From contig CP136066.1 of NCBI GenBank assembly GCA_032622095.1, positions 185,418,716 through 185,482,715 on the forward strand: a DNA stretch of 64,000 nt, read 5' to 3'. A program made the translations under genes and the position numbers. Below, in pieces: positions 32,402 through 45,651 of this stretch (its first letter is position 1; every line of letters starts with the position of its first letter). The notes below the pieces were generated by a model that saw only the letters and a list, made by a program, of their open reading frames with translations, searched no databases and was not told the DNA's origin. This stretch comes from Siphonodentalium dalli. Lineage: Eukaryota; Mollusca; Scaphopoda; Gadilida; Siphonodentaliidae.

Positions 32402-33525
32402 CATCTGAACAGTCATCTTTGGACAAAGAGACGAAACAGCACATCGACGAGCAACCGTGCACCAACAAGAAACCATACACCGAGAAGAGACCACACACCA
32501 GGAGGAGATATCTTGATTGTAGTGTGTGCGGAGAATCGTTCAATCTCATTCGTGCTCTAGTTCTTCACCACAAGGCAAACCCCGACGATCATCATCACAT
32601 TTGTGGCGTATGTGCCAAGTCTTTCACATCAAAGAATGACTTAGATGTTCACAAAATATCATCTCACAAGGGTTCTCTCCGTCATAAGTGTGACCAATGT
32701 GGAAAGTCTTTTAAGAGTAGATTTCATCTTTATGATCACGAGAGAACCCACGACAAAGTTTGTTCACATGTGTGTGACGTCTGCGGTCGAGTGTACAAAT
32801 TGGAGAAGTATCTTAAGAGACATCGACAGATTCATTTTAATCGTCATCATTGCCAATTTTGTGGGCGATCTTTTAAGGAACTCAGCACATTGGACACTCA
32901 CTTGAGAGTTCATACAATGGAAAGACCATATGTGTGCGACAAGTGCCCCAAATCATTCAAAACTAGCGCTGGTCTAAAACGCCACATATATGATCATACC
33001 TCTAGTCGACCACACGCGTGCGAAATGTGTGAGAAAACCTTCAAGACAAAAGACAACCTTGCTCACCATTTGACGTTACATAGCGATGATCGACCATATG
33101 TCTGTGAGGTATGTGGGAAATTGTTTAAGAATTCACATACATTAACGCGCCACAATAGAAGTCACACCAAAGAGGTGCGTTTTGTTTGTGATATATGTGG
33201 GAAAAGTTTATCTGACAGCGTTATTTTAAAAAATCACATGAGAAGACACTTCGGTGAACGCCCATTTACTTGTGACTCATGTGGAAAATCGTTCACAACT
33301 AAAAACAGTTTGAATGAACACAAAAGATCACACAATGAAGACCGTCCATATACGTGCGATGTTTGTGGGAAGTCGTTTAAATGGACCGGAAATCTGCGAG
33401 ATCATAAGCTTAAGCATACTGACATCCGCCCATTTCAATGTGAGATTTGTGGAGCTTCGTTCCGGAGAAGATTTGATATTAGACTACACAATGAGCTTGT
33501 TCACAAGTGTAAGATTGTGGGATAA
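32344..33525 (+). CDS. Chimeric C2H2 zinc-finger protein, 12 fingers (gene 3)
   Basis: A 393-residue open frame. Residues 1-19 (MHAAVKHVALFGYFLSQNG) are encoded by the outer part of the transposon-like right inverted-repeat arm. From residue 21 on it equals residues 174-546 of gene 2. A 4,766-base deletion joined the two in frame at a shared CAT (32402-32404), removing spacer, leader exon, splice acceptor, finger 1 and most of the linker. Fingers 2-13 remain (first Cys at 59, then to 366), all with intact Cys and His. Finger 9 has Leu for Ser at a non-contact position; finger 3 keeps CGVC. Whether it is expressed depends on promoter activity in the arm; alternatively the first in-family ATG could be used. 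The frame being open and shared with gene 4 argues for tolerance, not proof of function. Confidence 0.75.
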   Translation: MHAAVKHVALFGYFLSQNGSSEQSSLDKETKQHIDEQPCTNKKPYTEKRPHTRRRYLDCSVCGESFNLIRALVLHHKANPDDHHHICGVCAKSFTSKNDLDVHKISSHKGSLRHKCDQCGKSFKSRFHLYDHERTHDKVCSHVCDVCGRVYKLEKYLKRHRQIHFNRHHCQFCGRSFKELSTLDTHLRVHTMERPYVCDKCPKSFKTSAGLKRHIYDHTSSRPHACEMCEKTFKTKDNLAHHLTLHSDDRPYVCEVCGKLFKNSHTLTRHNRSHTKEVRFVCDICGKSLSDSVILKNHMRRHFGERPFTCDSCGKSFTTKNSLNEHKRSHNEDRPYTCDVCGKSFKWTGNLRDHKLKHTDIRPFQCEICGASFRRRFDIRLHNELVHKCKIVG

Positions 33526-33602
33526 CTGTCTCTGTGCAACCGAGCAAACATACATGTATGTAGACTAATATAGCTGTTCCAAAAAATAAGGGTAATTCCA
33601 AT

Positions 33603-34140
33603 GCTGTGTGGGCTATCGTTTAAGAATTCAAGTTCATTAGTGCGCCATAACACAACTTATACACAGTAGCGGTGTGTCGTGTGTTATATAGTGAAAACGC
33701 TATTTTATAAGATCACGAAAGAACCCACTTTGATGAACGCCCATTTGCTTGTGAGATATGTGGGTTTGCGTACAAAACTCAAATTCGTTTGAACGAACAC
33801 AAACGGTCACATAGCAACTGTTTTCAACATACGTGCGACGTTTATCAGAACTCGTTCAAATTGTCCAACTGTCTGCGACCACACGAGACTTTACCGGTGT
33901 CCGCTCATTTGAATGCGAGGTGTGATGGAAGGACGTTTCGTCTCAACTCGCATACGAAGATTGTTTAAAAGGGTGTCCGCGGTAAAGCTAAACTGTGTTA
34001 CATGTATGAGATTACCACCTCTACTAGTTTGAACAAGTATATACTGCCTTCCCCGAAGATCGGTATAAGCCTTATCGCTTCTATGGTAAAACATTTCGCC
34101 CTCAGTCCTATCTGAATGGTCACGAACGTCTGTCTCATAG
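33603..34140 (+). pseudogene. Decayed zinc-finger array downstream of gene 3
   Basis: Same relic fingers as after genes 1 and 2. One extra change (GTGTTATATAG for GTGTGATATAG) is shared only with unit 4. Confidence 0.8.
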
Positions 34141-34619
34141 ATGTTGAGGTGTGGTGACACGAATACAATTTCACCACTCAGAAATGTAAAAAAATAAGAT
34201 TTAATGCCTGTTTCATTTGCACAACTACTCTATGGTACATAGAACCACACATACCTCAGGGGAATCAATTGTACACTATACTCTGGTAGAGTATATGTTG
34301 GTATGTATGGAGTTCTTTCCTGGAGGCCTGTATATAAAACCGGAGACGGAGCAGGAAGGAACATGAATATTAATTGAGGGGTATATATATATATATTATT
34401 TTTTTATCAAAACTCGATTATTGGTATGGCGAGGAACGGTTGGTGTGTGGGAGACCGACAAACAAAAACACTTATAACATAGCCGTTTACTGATGGGCTT
34501 CGACAATGGTATGCGAGTTAATCATGTGCGACAGCTGTTCACAAAAAAATCGGGTCCGCCCCCACTTTCTAACTAGTTATGCCACTTTTAGCTCAACTTT
34601 TGAGCTGTTGCCATGAGTC

Positions 34620-35845
34620 GTAGTCCGAGTGTCAACAACTTCATTCGACACGTCACACAGGCCGCGGCCCTCGTCCGATCTTCATCAAACTGCACATGTA
34701 GCTTCAGGGTGAACCATAGGTGGGAGCTATCGTTTTTTACTTACCGACTTTCGACGAAAAATATGGCCGCTAGCAGCCATCTTGGATATCAAATTTGAAT
34801 CCACCGACACGCCCTACAGCCCGTATTTATGACGAGATCATTTTTTTTATTTTACAGGCACGATTTTGATCACCTGTAGATGGGAGCTATCGAATTTGAA
34901 AGATGTTCCTTGAATAAGATGGCCGCTGGCAGTGTTCTCGGATTTTACTCTTCGAATAACTAAATCCTTTCGCATACTTTTCAGACTACATCCCTCATCC
35001 GATCATCACCAAAATGCATACGTAGTTTCTGAGTGACCTCTAGATGGGAGCCTCCTATTTTGACAGACATTTATTTAAAAAGGTAGCCGTCAGAGGCCAT
35101 CTTGGAATATAATTTTGTATGAATATATCCTTCGCCACACCACACACGCCATCTAATTCGATCGTCACAAAACGTCATATCGATCTTCGGGGTGACCTCT
35201 CGATGAGAACCTGTTGAAAGTTATTTTTAAAAACATGGCCGTCAGCACCCATCTCGGATTTCAAACTTCAATCCGTCCGCATACCCCACAGCCCGCATTT
35301 ATTGGTTAATTGATTTGAAAATCTACAGGCATGTTTAGAATCAACTTTAGATGGGAGCCTCATATTTTGACCGTCAGTTGTTAAAAAAAGATGGCCACCA
35401 GCGGCCATATCGGAATTTGCTCTTTATATGACTAAATCCTTCGACACGCCCCAAGGCACATCTCTAACCTAATTGTCACAAAATGCGTACGGATCTTCTG
35501 GTGACCTCTAGATGGGAGCCTCATATTTTAACTGAAATTTATTTTTAAAGAAAACTTGGCCGTTAGCAGCCATCTTGCATTTCAAATTTGAATCTATCGG
35601 CACATCCCACAGACCGCATTTATTGGATAATTGGTTTTGAAAATTTACAAGCATGTTCAGAATCACATCTAGATGGGAGCTATAAAATTTGAACAATTTT
35701 AGATGAAAAACATGGCCACCGGCAGCTATCTTGAAATTTACTCGTATGACTAAACCCTTTGCCCCACACTACAGACCACCTCCCTCATCCAAGAATTAGC
35801 AAACTTCATAGGGATCTTCTGGGCGACCTCTAGATGGGAGCCCTC
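34620..35845. repeat. Degenerate tandem array, GATGGGAGC / CCATCTTGG unit (unit 3)
   Basis: Counterpart of 10250-11475, nearly identical to unit 4 up to about 44910. The AT-tract just before it (34380-34400) is a longer (TA)n run than in unit 1. Confidence 0.65.
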
Positions 35846-35889
35846 AAGCTTATGCAGCAGCCTCAGTGCAGTAGTCCCAGTGTAGTTAA

Positions 35890-36271
35890 CCCTTTACCCA
35901 ACAGAACGGCCCTGTGCCAATGCATTCTCTTATATATGCGAGTCGACCATAGGTCGCCTCGCATATATAAGAGAATACATTGGCTTAACACATTAAAAAT
36001 TATAAAATTGTTAAAGAATGTAAGAAAAAATGGTAAAAAGTGTTAAAAAAAATTTGTTTTAGGCCAATGCATTCTCTTTATATATGCGAGGCGACCTATG
36101 GTCGACTCGCATATATAAGAGAATGCATTGGCACAGGGCATAACTGTAACCACCACAATGTGGTCAATGAGCCGGTTCCAATGATATCCATATTTGTATG
36201 GTTCTATTGAGACAGACCGAAGATATTTTAGGCTGTTGAAGCTTTATTTGGCCGGTTTGTTGGGTAAAGGG
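35890..36271. mobile_element. piggyBac-like MITE (unit 3)
   Basis: TTAA at 35886-35889 and 36272-36275, with the same 14-base ends. The first palindrome carries a G-to-A change in its right arm (GAATACATTGG), also seen in unit 5; the second has the extra T seen in unit 2. Confidence 0.85.
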
Positions 36272-36837
36272 TTAACGCCACCGGTGTATACTGTTGGCCA
36301 AATATTAGAAAGATGTTGGCCGATGTAGGTTTTATAAATATATTGGGTCGCTTTAAAACCTGTAGTGCTACCCCGAATGTGGTTATTTTGGGACGCGTTA
36401 AAGTTTTACTGCTGGTAAAAGAGGTAGTTGGAATTTCCAAGTTCGCGAAATTATCTTGACTATGTCGGTGATTTGAGAGGCTTCATTTTTTTATGATATT
36501 GTAGAAAGGCTAATCTGGCTGTGTCAAATTGAGCTATAGCGATGGGTATTTCGCAGGACAACACATTTCGGGTTTTTGTGGGGTGTGTATTCGCTGGATG
36601 TCTTATAGTTGCAGTGTGTAACCATTTTGACCGGGTTAATTGCTTTCGACGTTTAGGTGTAAACAATGACTGGGCCATGAACTCTTGGCGGGAACACAAT
36701 ACATCCGATTTTTTTTACCCGCATTTAGAAGCCTTCTGGTGTGGTGAATGAGAAACCTACATTAATAAGCCGTAGGTTTTTGTAAACACTTGAAGGGTTG
36801 GTTGTTTTAACGGAATTCTGAGGCGGTGCATTTTATG

Positions 36838-39800
36838 ACCATTTTACAGATAACCATTTTGACTGTTGTATGCCGGGACAGAAAGTTTCCAAACAAAGCC
36901 GTGTGCTTTACGTCGGCATGCATTTACTATGTGAGATTTAGAGTGGGTCTACTAAACAAATTATAACTGTCATCTTTTATAGTTTTTGCGTGAAATTTTA
37001 AACTTATATCAGGGACATATACCCCTTCTGGAAACTGCGGATAATAAATTCGCGTTTTCGTGTTCGACGAAAATGAAACTTGTCCGTTTAAAGGTCCCAT
37101 TTTGTTGTCGAATGGTGATAGAATCTCCATTTGTCAAGTTCGTGGATAAATTACATCACACTTAATCGGCTTATGTCCGCGGACATAAACATGTGTTTTT
37201 ATAACAATTTATTTGAGACAAACTGTTGCGCGCGTATCAGTCGACGCTTATCAGTTGAAGTTAATGATCGTGTAGCCTGTGTAACAAATGTTCAAATACA
37301 ACAGAAAATAAACTACGTCAAATAAATAGCGTGACCAATGAGCATTCACAAAACAATATACATCAGTTTTCAGCTCACCTGAGACGAAGTCTCCGATGGA
37401 GCTATAGTCATCACTCGTCGCCCGTCCGTCCGTCCGTCTGTCTTACCGTCAGTCCGTCCGTCAAGAATCATCTTCTCCTCCAGAACCGTAAGATGGAACA
37501 GGTTCATATTTGGTGTGGATGTTCCCTAGGTGAATCTCATTCAGATTTGTTCAAATGAGGTCATCAGGTCAATTAGTTGAAAAGGCAGGGCCATAACTCA
37601 TAGTAATTCTTAGAACGACTTCTTTTCCAGAACTATAAGGTCTAATGGGTTCATATTTGGTGTGGATGTTCCCTAGGTGACTCCCATTCAGATTTGTTCA
37701 AATGAGGTCAACAGGTTGATTAGTTGAGGTACCAGGGCCATAACTCATAGTAATTCTTACAATGACATCTTCTCAAGGAATATTATGCTGATTTAGCTTA
37801 TATTTGGTACGGAGGGACCTTGGTTGACTGGGGTTCAGATTTGTTCAAATGGGGTCACTGTCAAATAGGGGCAGAGCCAGGGACATAACTTTAAAAACAA
37901 AAAAAATCATTTTTAATTTTGACCTTTAGTTGTTTTTAGACACATCACAGCCTCATATTTCTTACCTATGTTTTTCTTAGCACATTCTTCAACTGTATGG
38001 ATTTTGGTATTGTTTATTTAACCCTTTCCACTCTTCTTTTTATATAGAATTCATCCAAGACAGGATTACTCAAACATTTTTCATCTGATCGACACCAAAT
38101 TTGGTATATGAATTTTTGACACTTATATACAGATCAAGATAAAATATGGGTTTTATCCGATATATTTTAACAGAGTTATGGCCCTTTATAATAACACCTC
38201 TTTGCTATGCACTATGGATTTTTAAGAGAACACTGAAGCCTGTATTATTGAAAAAGCCAATTTATCACAGTGTGGACACCTGATACTCTGGTTGAAGACT
38301 GTTTGCTTCAGACCAGCTTACCATCTGTCATTACATGACATGACATTAGTTAAATACCTATTCTACAAGAATAAATAGGAATAATCCATTGTTCATTTCT
38401 TCAAGCCTGGACATAGTGTGTCTGACCTTTGCAAAATGATGTCCCCAGATGGTGAATTTAGTGTTGCTACCCCGTACGGCAGGCTAGCATCACCAAATAC
38501 ACCCTCCAGCACCTAATTCTGCTTAGGCCTCATCTTCTGGGACATTTTTTTTTTTTTTAAACATGTTATAAAATTTGAAAAAAGTGACACCATTATAACA
38601 TCTGCAGAGTTATGAAACTACTTTTTAATGAAATTATGGAAACATTCCACCCTCCCACATGGCCCAGACCCCACCCTGCCATCAACCAACATCCATTCCA
38701 AGCCATATCACCTCTCACTTTAATTAATACCTCTTCTCATCACAGAAGCATATATATCTGCAAATACACAGGTCATTAATTTAGATTAGAATAATGGATG
38801 TCATCTGTCTAGTTTATGTAGACATATCTGTAGCAATTTAAAAACAAACTGGTGCTCCCAAGGTTAGGTGATGACTGACATTCAATGGTACTGTGAACGG
38901 CTTAGATTTCTTCAAGTCTGGAAATAGTGTGTCTGACATTTACAGAGTGAGGTCCCCAGATGGTGAATTTATTGTTGCTACCCCATACAGCATGCTAGCA
39001 TCACCAAATACACCATCCAGGGACCTAATTCTGCTTAGGCCTCATATTCTGGGAAGTATCCTAAGTATCAAATTGACAGTTGGTTTTAGTCACTTTTTTC
39101 CACCTGTTCAGTTTCAATGTCCCCCTAATTTGAAGAAGATAAAATGCATAATTGAGGTGCTCAATGTGTGTGTATCACCAAATTCAACTGTATGACATCA
39201 ATCTGTTCCTAGGTTTTATTGGCCAGTGAGGCCTAATCAGATTGAGGATGAATTCGGTGATGCTAACCTGCCTTGCGAAACATTGTCATTAAATCCACAT
39301 TTTGGGGAACTAATTCTGCAAATGTCAGACATACTAAATTCAGGCTTGGCCATTTCATATTATTTTCTTAATCATCACTTATCCAGATGAAATCATACCA
39401 CTAATTTTCAAAGAAAAATTGGGAGGTATATATTGGATTAAATTTGGCTTCTATCTGTCAGGCTTCCATCCGTCTGCCTGTTGAGATGTCAATCAATCCA
39501 TCCATCTATCAACAATTGTTTTCTTCTCCATATTAAAGACGGAATGTGTTTATATAGTTCAGTGTGCAGGTTCCATGTGTGTCTCACATTCAGATTTGTT
39601 CAATTAAGTTCATCACGTCAAATACATGTTGGTGCGAAGCCAGGGCCACAACTCTTTCCCTCCATAGTAATTCTTAAAACAGTTTTTTCCCAAGAACCAT
39701 TGGGCCCTATATAGCTTATATTTGGTATGGAGGGGCCTTGTGTGACCGTGGTTCAGATTTCTTCAAATGGGGTCATTTGTAGGAAATGTAGTCCCCAGAG

Positions 39801-42162
39801 GGTGAATTCGGTTATGTTAGTCCACCTTGCGGAATAATGTCATTAAATTCACCTGCAAAGGTCAGACACACTAAATACAGTCTCATCTTTTCCAATATTA
39901 GTTTCTTAACCACCACTTATCCAGGTGAAATCATACCCTGATTTTTCAAAGAAAAATTGGGGAGTTTATTGATATTACTAGATGAATGGATCTCATAGAT
40001 GAGGATTCACATTTGTTCTAATAAGGGCAGAGATAAGAGATTTAACTCTCCTCTATGCTGTTTGGTACTGGTATAATAATATTGATTTATAGACAGCCTG
40101 GGTGGGGCAATGTTTGAGACAATGGGGAGGGAGTGTAGAGTGGTGGAGATTTGACCCCCTACTTTGATCAAAGGTTAAACAGTTAAAAATTTCATGCCTG
40201 ATACTATCTTAGTTGTAGATTAGATGTTCACACCAAAAATAAGTTAGAATTGTTCTCGTAGTTTGATTTTCTAACGTATGTTTTTAAACCATCAGTCCAT
40301 ATGTTCATACTTCAGGTTAAACTGTTGGACCGAATTGGCCACAATTTTTAACTTTATGGGGGTGTCAGGTTGATAATTATCAAACGTTTGAGAGCTTGAA
40401 GTACTGGTACCAGTCGTAACATTCAACCTAAGAGGAATGTACAAAAGGATTTTTGTGAACTTAGTACTGTGGTATGGTTGTCCTCTTTAAACGGTAAGAG
40501 GTTGAAGATTTGTCAGTGATGTGCAATTAGAAATTTCAAGGTGAAGAGCCCTGCTCATATGAGAACACCCAGCTATGTCCATGTTTAGAACTACTTGTCT
40601 TAAGTGATTTTGTCAAGTACTGACTTGTAGTCTTCATTGACTGTCTTGTTATGACGAGTAAAAACGATTATAAATGAAAACGCTCTTTATCGTGTGCCGG
40701 CGCTTTTGTGCAAGAAGGTTTTTTAATGGACGCAATCATTGGATTTTGTTCTAGGCTAAAAAAAAAACAAACAATACAAAACATGTTCAAACTTCCTCTT
40801 TTGAAAGTTGACAGCATGTCAAGTAAAACATCACGGGGTGTTGTTACAGCCTATTATGATTCTTTGGTGAGCACGCAGTTCATGCCAAATTCATGTATAT
40901 ATCACACATGTTTAGTATAATTGACACGTCGTCACTTTCGGTAAATTGTTGAAACACCAGTAATTACATCTAACGAAAGTTTTATGGGGTATATACACGT
41001 AAAGTAGAAGCATGGCCAGTTGATGAAACAAAATAAAAATGAACTTCAGTCGATGTACAGACAGCAAACTAAAAACCTTAAACGACCGTGTTGTTCTGTC
41101 AACTAGATGAAAAAAGACGAGAAAGTGCAGCTAGCCGATTTGGCACCCCAACAGAAACTTCCATTTGCGGTCATGTAATTAGAACAATAAACGCTCTTTA
41201 TTTGTTCCGTTTTATATGGTATAAAACGACCTTCCGAGTATACTTCGAATATAACTCTAAACTCGAAAGTTTTTTGTAAAAATTCAATAAACATATAGTA
41301 CATGTAAGAATGTTCATATCCAATTAAATAATACTCACGTTTCTGGGTTACGTCGGTCATTACTGCAACCGAAAACTGCACAGCGATTTGAAGGCATTTT
41401 CAATTTATGATTTTGTTCTCCAAACCAAATTGCATATATAGCAGACAGTGGCGGCATTTTCAGACAACTTTTGAAGAAAACTTGATAATAGCACGGGCTT
41501 GATCGTTTCATATAGTTAAACAAACAAACGGCGACAAGACCTCCACTAGTGTGTTGATAACTATTGTGAAAACAATACTAATTCGTCCTGCTGTGCAACC
41601 GTCACAATAGACATGAAAGATTATCACCTCTCCCTCTCACATGCTTCAGTTGTCAGTTAAAACACGAAGTTTTTCATAAAACAGTTTCATTTTCGTGAAA
41701 CGCATGCGAAGACAGATGTGTGAAGAGCGAATTTATTGTCGGCATTTTCGGTGGTCTGAGGGTTAAGTAATCCAAAAATACACGGAACTCCTTTACGATA
41801 TTCCGATAGGACTATCTTTACTCTATATTCTCTGAAAAATTGGTGTAAAAATTCCCAATAGAACGACTTTTATCAGGCGTTTACTAAAACCGCAAAATAT
41901 TGAGAAGTTAGTGCAATTTTCTGAATTTTCGGATTATTTCGTCGCATAAAATAAATAAAAATACGATGAGCAACTGGAAATGTTTTTGAACATTCTGGAA
42001 GGGGTATATATCCCTGATATATGTTTAGAATTTCACGCAAAAACTATAAAACATGACAAAGTTATAATTAATTTAGTAGACCCACTCTAAATCTCCCATA
42101 GTAAATGCATGCGGCCGTAAAGCATGTGGCTTTGTTTGGATACTTTCTGTCCCAGAATGGAT
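36838..42162. mobile_element. Inverted-repeat segment with THAP exon, truncated at both arms (unit 3)
   Basis: Nearly identical to unit 2 at an offset of about 9.76 kb: same 245-base loss in the left arm (near 37032) and same cut of the right arm at the ZNF fusion. The GTCCGTC-type repeat is at 37369-37891 and the 150-bp family at 38400-39967. No recognised gene apart from the THAP exon. Confidence 0.6.
41339..41397 (-). CDS. THAP-domain first exon (partial gene, unit 3)
   Basis: Identical in sense to the unit 2 copy (GCSNDRR form), with the same GTGAGTATT donor. No downstream THAP exon located. Confidence 0.5.
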
Positions 42163-43286
42163 CATCTGAACAGTCATCTTTGGACAAAGAGACGAAACAG
42201 CACATCGACGAGCAACCGTGCACCAACAAGAAACCATACACCGAGAAGAGACCACACACCAGGAGGAGATATCTTGATTGTAGTGTGTGCGGAGAATCGT
42301 TCAATCTCATTCGTGCTCTAGTTCTTCACCACAAGGCAAACCCCGACGATCATCATCACATTTGTGGCGTATGTGCCAAGTCTTTCACATCAAAGAATGA
42401 CTTAGATGTTCACAAAATATCATCTCACAAGGGTTCTCTCCGTCATAAGTGTGACCAATGTGGAAAGTCTTTTAAGAGTAGATTTCATCTTTATGATCAC
42501 GAGAGAACCCACGACAAAGTTTGTTCACATGTGTGTGACGTCTGCGGTCGAGTGTACAAATTGGAGAAGTATCTTAAGAGACATCGACAGATTCATTTTA
42601 ATCGTCATCATTGCCAATTTTGTGGGCGATCTTTTAAGGAACTCAGCACATTGGACACTCACTTGAGAGTTCATACAATGGAAAGACCATATGTGTGCGA
42701 CAAGTGCCCCAAATCATTCAAAACTAGCGCTGGTCTAAAACGCCACATATATGATCATACCTCTAGTCGACCACACGCGTGCGAAATGTGTGAGAAAACC
42801 TTCAAGACAAAAGACAACCTTGCTCACCATTTGACGTTACATAGCGATGATCGACCATATGTCTGTGAGGTATGTGGGAAATTGTTTAAGAATTCACATA
42901 CATTAACGCGCCACAATAGAAGTCACACCAAAGAGGTGCGTTTTGTTTGTGATATATGTGGGAAAAGTTTATCTGACAGCGTTATTTTAAAAAATCACAT
43001 GAGAAGACACTTCGGTGAACGCCCATTTACTTGTGACTCATGTGGAAAATCGTTCACAACTAAAAACAGTTTGAATGAACACAAAAGATCACACAGTGAA
43101 GACCGTCCATATACGTGCGATGTTTGTGGGAAGTCGTTTAAATGGACCGGAAATCTGCGAGATCATAAGCTTAAGCATACTGACATCCGCCCATTTCAAT
43201 GTGAGATTTGTGGAGCTTCGTTCCGGAGAAGATTTGATATTAGACTACACAATGAGCTTGTTCACAAGTGTAAGATTGTGGGATAA
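42105..43286 (+). CDS. Chimeric C2H2 zinc-finger protein, 12 fingers (gene 4)
   Basis: Same 393-codon chimera as gene 3, with the same CAT junction (42163-42165), so the deletion happened once and was then duplicated. The only residue difference I see from gene 3 is Ser for Asn in the linker after finger 11 (SHSEDRP against SHNEDRP). All Cys and His ligands of fingers 2-13 are kept. Upstream DNA for at least 5 kb is unit 3's inverted-repeat segment; downstream the unit changes to a long-unit structure. Confidence 0.75.
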   Translation: MHAAVKHVALFGYFLSQNGSSEQSSLDKETKQHIDEQPCTNKKPYTEKRPHTRRRYLDCSVCGESFNLIRALVLHHKANPDDHHHICGVCAKSFTSKNDLDVHKISSHKGSLRHKCDQCGKSFKSRFHLYDHERTHDKVCSHVCDVCGRVYKLEKYLKRHRQIHFNRHHCQFCGRSFKELSTLDTHLRVHTMERPYVCDKCPKSFKTSAGLKRHIYDHTSSRPHACEMCEKTFKTKDNLAHHLTLHSDDRPYVCEVCGKLFKNSHTLTRHNRSHTKEVRFVCDICGKSLSDSVILKNHMRRHFGERPFTCDSCGKSFTTKNSLNEHKRSHSEDRPYTCDVCGKSFKWTGNLRDHKLKHTDIRPFQCEICGASFRRRFDIRLHNELVHKCKIVG

Positions 43287-43362
43287 CTGTCTCTGTGCAA
43301 CCGAGCAAACATACATGTATGTAGACTAATATAGCTGTTCCAAAAAATAAGGGTAATTCCAA

Positions 43363-43901
43363 TGCTGTGTGGGCTATCGTTTAAGAATTCAAGTTCATTA
43401 GTGCGCCATAACACAACTTATACACAGTAGCGGTGTGTCGTGTGTTATATAGTGAAAACGCTATTTTATAAGATCACGAAAGAACCCACTTTGATGAACG
43501 CCCATTTGCTTGTGAGATATGTGGGTTTGCGTACAAAACTCAAATTCGTTTGAACGAACACAAACGGTCACATAGCAACTGTTTTCAACATACGTGCGAC
43601 GTTTATCAGAACTCGTTCAAATTGTCCAACTGTCTGCGACCACACGAGACTTTACCGGTGTCCGCTCATTTGAATGCGAGGTGTGATGGAAGGACGTTTC
43701 GTCTCAACTCGCATACGAAGATTGTTTAAAAGGGTGTCCGCGGTAAAGCTAAACTGTGTTACATGTATGAGATTACCACCTCTACTAGTTTGAACAAGTA
43801 TATACTGCCTTCCCCGAAGATCGGTATAAGCCTTATCGCTTCTATGGTAAAACATTTCGCCCTCAGTCCTATCTGAATGGTCACGAACGTCTGTCTCATA
43901 G
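43363..43901 (+). pseudogene. Decayed zinc-finger array downstream of gene 4
   Basis: Same relic as after gene 3, including GTGTTATATAG, confirming the close kinship of units 3 and 4 in this stretch. Confidence 0.8.
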
Positions 43902-44379
43902 ATGTTGAGGTGTGGTGACACGAATACAATTTCACCACTCAGAAATGTAAAAAAATAAGATTTAATGCCTGTTTCATTTGCACAACTACTCTATGGTACA
44001 TAGAACCACACATACCTCAGGGGAATCAATTGTACACTATACTCTGGTAGAGTATATGTTGGTATGTATGGAGTTCTTTCCTGGAGGCCTGTATATAAAA
44101 CCGGAGACGGAGCAGGAAGGAACATGAATATTAATTGAGGGGTATATATATATATATTATTTTTTTATCAAAACTCGATTATTGGTATGGCGAGGAACGG
44201 TTGGTGTGTGGGAGACCGACAAACAAAAACACTTATAACATAGCCGTTTACTGATGGGCTTCGACAATGGTATGCGAGTTAATCATGTGCGACAGCTGTT
44301 CACAAAAAAATCGGGTCCGCCCCCACTTTCTAACTAGTTATGCCACTTTTAGCTCAACTTTTGAGCTGTTGCCATGAGT

Positions 44380-45605
44380 CGTAGTCCGAGTGTCAACAAC
44401 TTCATTCGACACGTCACACAGGCCGCGGCCCTCGTCCGATCTTCATCAAACTGCACATGTAGCTTCAGGGTGAACCATAGGTGGGAGCTATCGTTTTTTA
44501 CTTACCGACTTTCGACGAAAAATATGGCCGCTAGCAGCCATCTTGGATATCAAATTTGAATCCACCGACACGCCCTACAGCCCGTATTTATGACGAGATC
44601 ATTTTTTTTATTTTACAGGCACGATTTTGATCACCTGTAGATGGGAGCTATCGAATTTGAAAGATGTTCCTTGAATAAGATGGCCGCTGGCAGTGTTCTC
44701 GGATTTTACTCTTCGAATAACTAAATCCTTTCGCATACTTTTCAGACTACATCCCTCATCCGATCATCACCAAAATGCATACGTAGTTTCTGAGTGACCT
44801 CTAGATGGGAGCCTCCTATTTTGACAGACATTTATTTAAAAAGGTAGCCGTCAGAGGCCATCTTGGAATATAATTTTGTATGAATATATCCTTCGCCACA
44901 CCACACACGCCATCTAATTCGATCGTCACAAAACGTCATATCGATCTTCGGGGTGACCTCTCGATGAGAACCTGTTGAAAGTTCTTTTAAAAAACATGGC
45001 CGTCAGCACCCATCTCGGATTTCAAACTTCAATCCGTCCGCATACCCAACAGCCCGCATTTATTGGTTAATTGATTTGAAAATCTACAGGCATGTTTAGA
45101 ATCAACTTTAGATGGGAGCCTCATATTTTGACCGTCAGTTGTTAAAAAAAGATGACCACCAGCGGCCATATCGGAATTTGCTCTTTATATGACTAAATCC
45201 TTCGACACGCCTCAAGGCACATCTCTAACCTAATTGTCACAAAATGCGTACGGATCTTCTGGTGACCTCTAGATGGGAGCCTCATATTTTAACTGAAATT
45301 TGTTTTTAAAGAAAACTTGGCCGTTAGCAGCCATCTTGCATTTCAAATTTGAATCTATCGACACATCCCACAGACCGCATTTATTGGATAATTGGTTTTG
45401 AAAATTTACAAGCATGTTCAGAATCACATCTAGATGGGAGCTATAAAATTTGAACAATTTTAGATGAAAAACATGGCCACCGGCAGCTATCTTGAAATTT
45501 ACTCGTATGACTAAACCCTTTGCCCCACACTACAGACCACCTCCCTCATCCAAGAATTAGCAAACTACATATGGGATCTTCTGGGCGACCTCTAGATGGG
45601 AGCCC
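44380..45605. repeat. Degenerate tandem array, GATGGGAGC / CCATCTTGG unit (unit 4)
   Basis: Counterpart of 10250-11475. Unit 4 is unit 3-like up to about 44910, then shows unit 1-like (GTTCTTTTAAAAAAC near 44980), unit 2-like (AATTTGTTTTTAAAG near 45298) and unit 5-like (ACTACATATGGGATC near 45563) variants in turn. Confidence 0.65.
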
Positions 45606-45651
45606 TCAAGCTTATGCAGCAGCCTCAGTGCAGTAGTCCCAGTGTAGTTAA

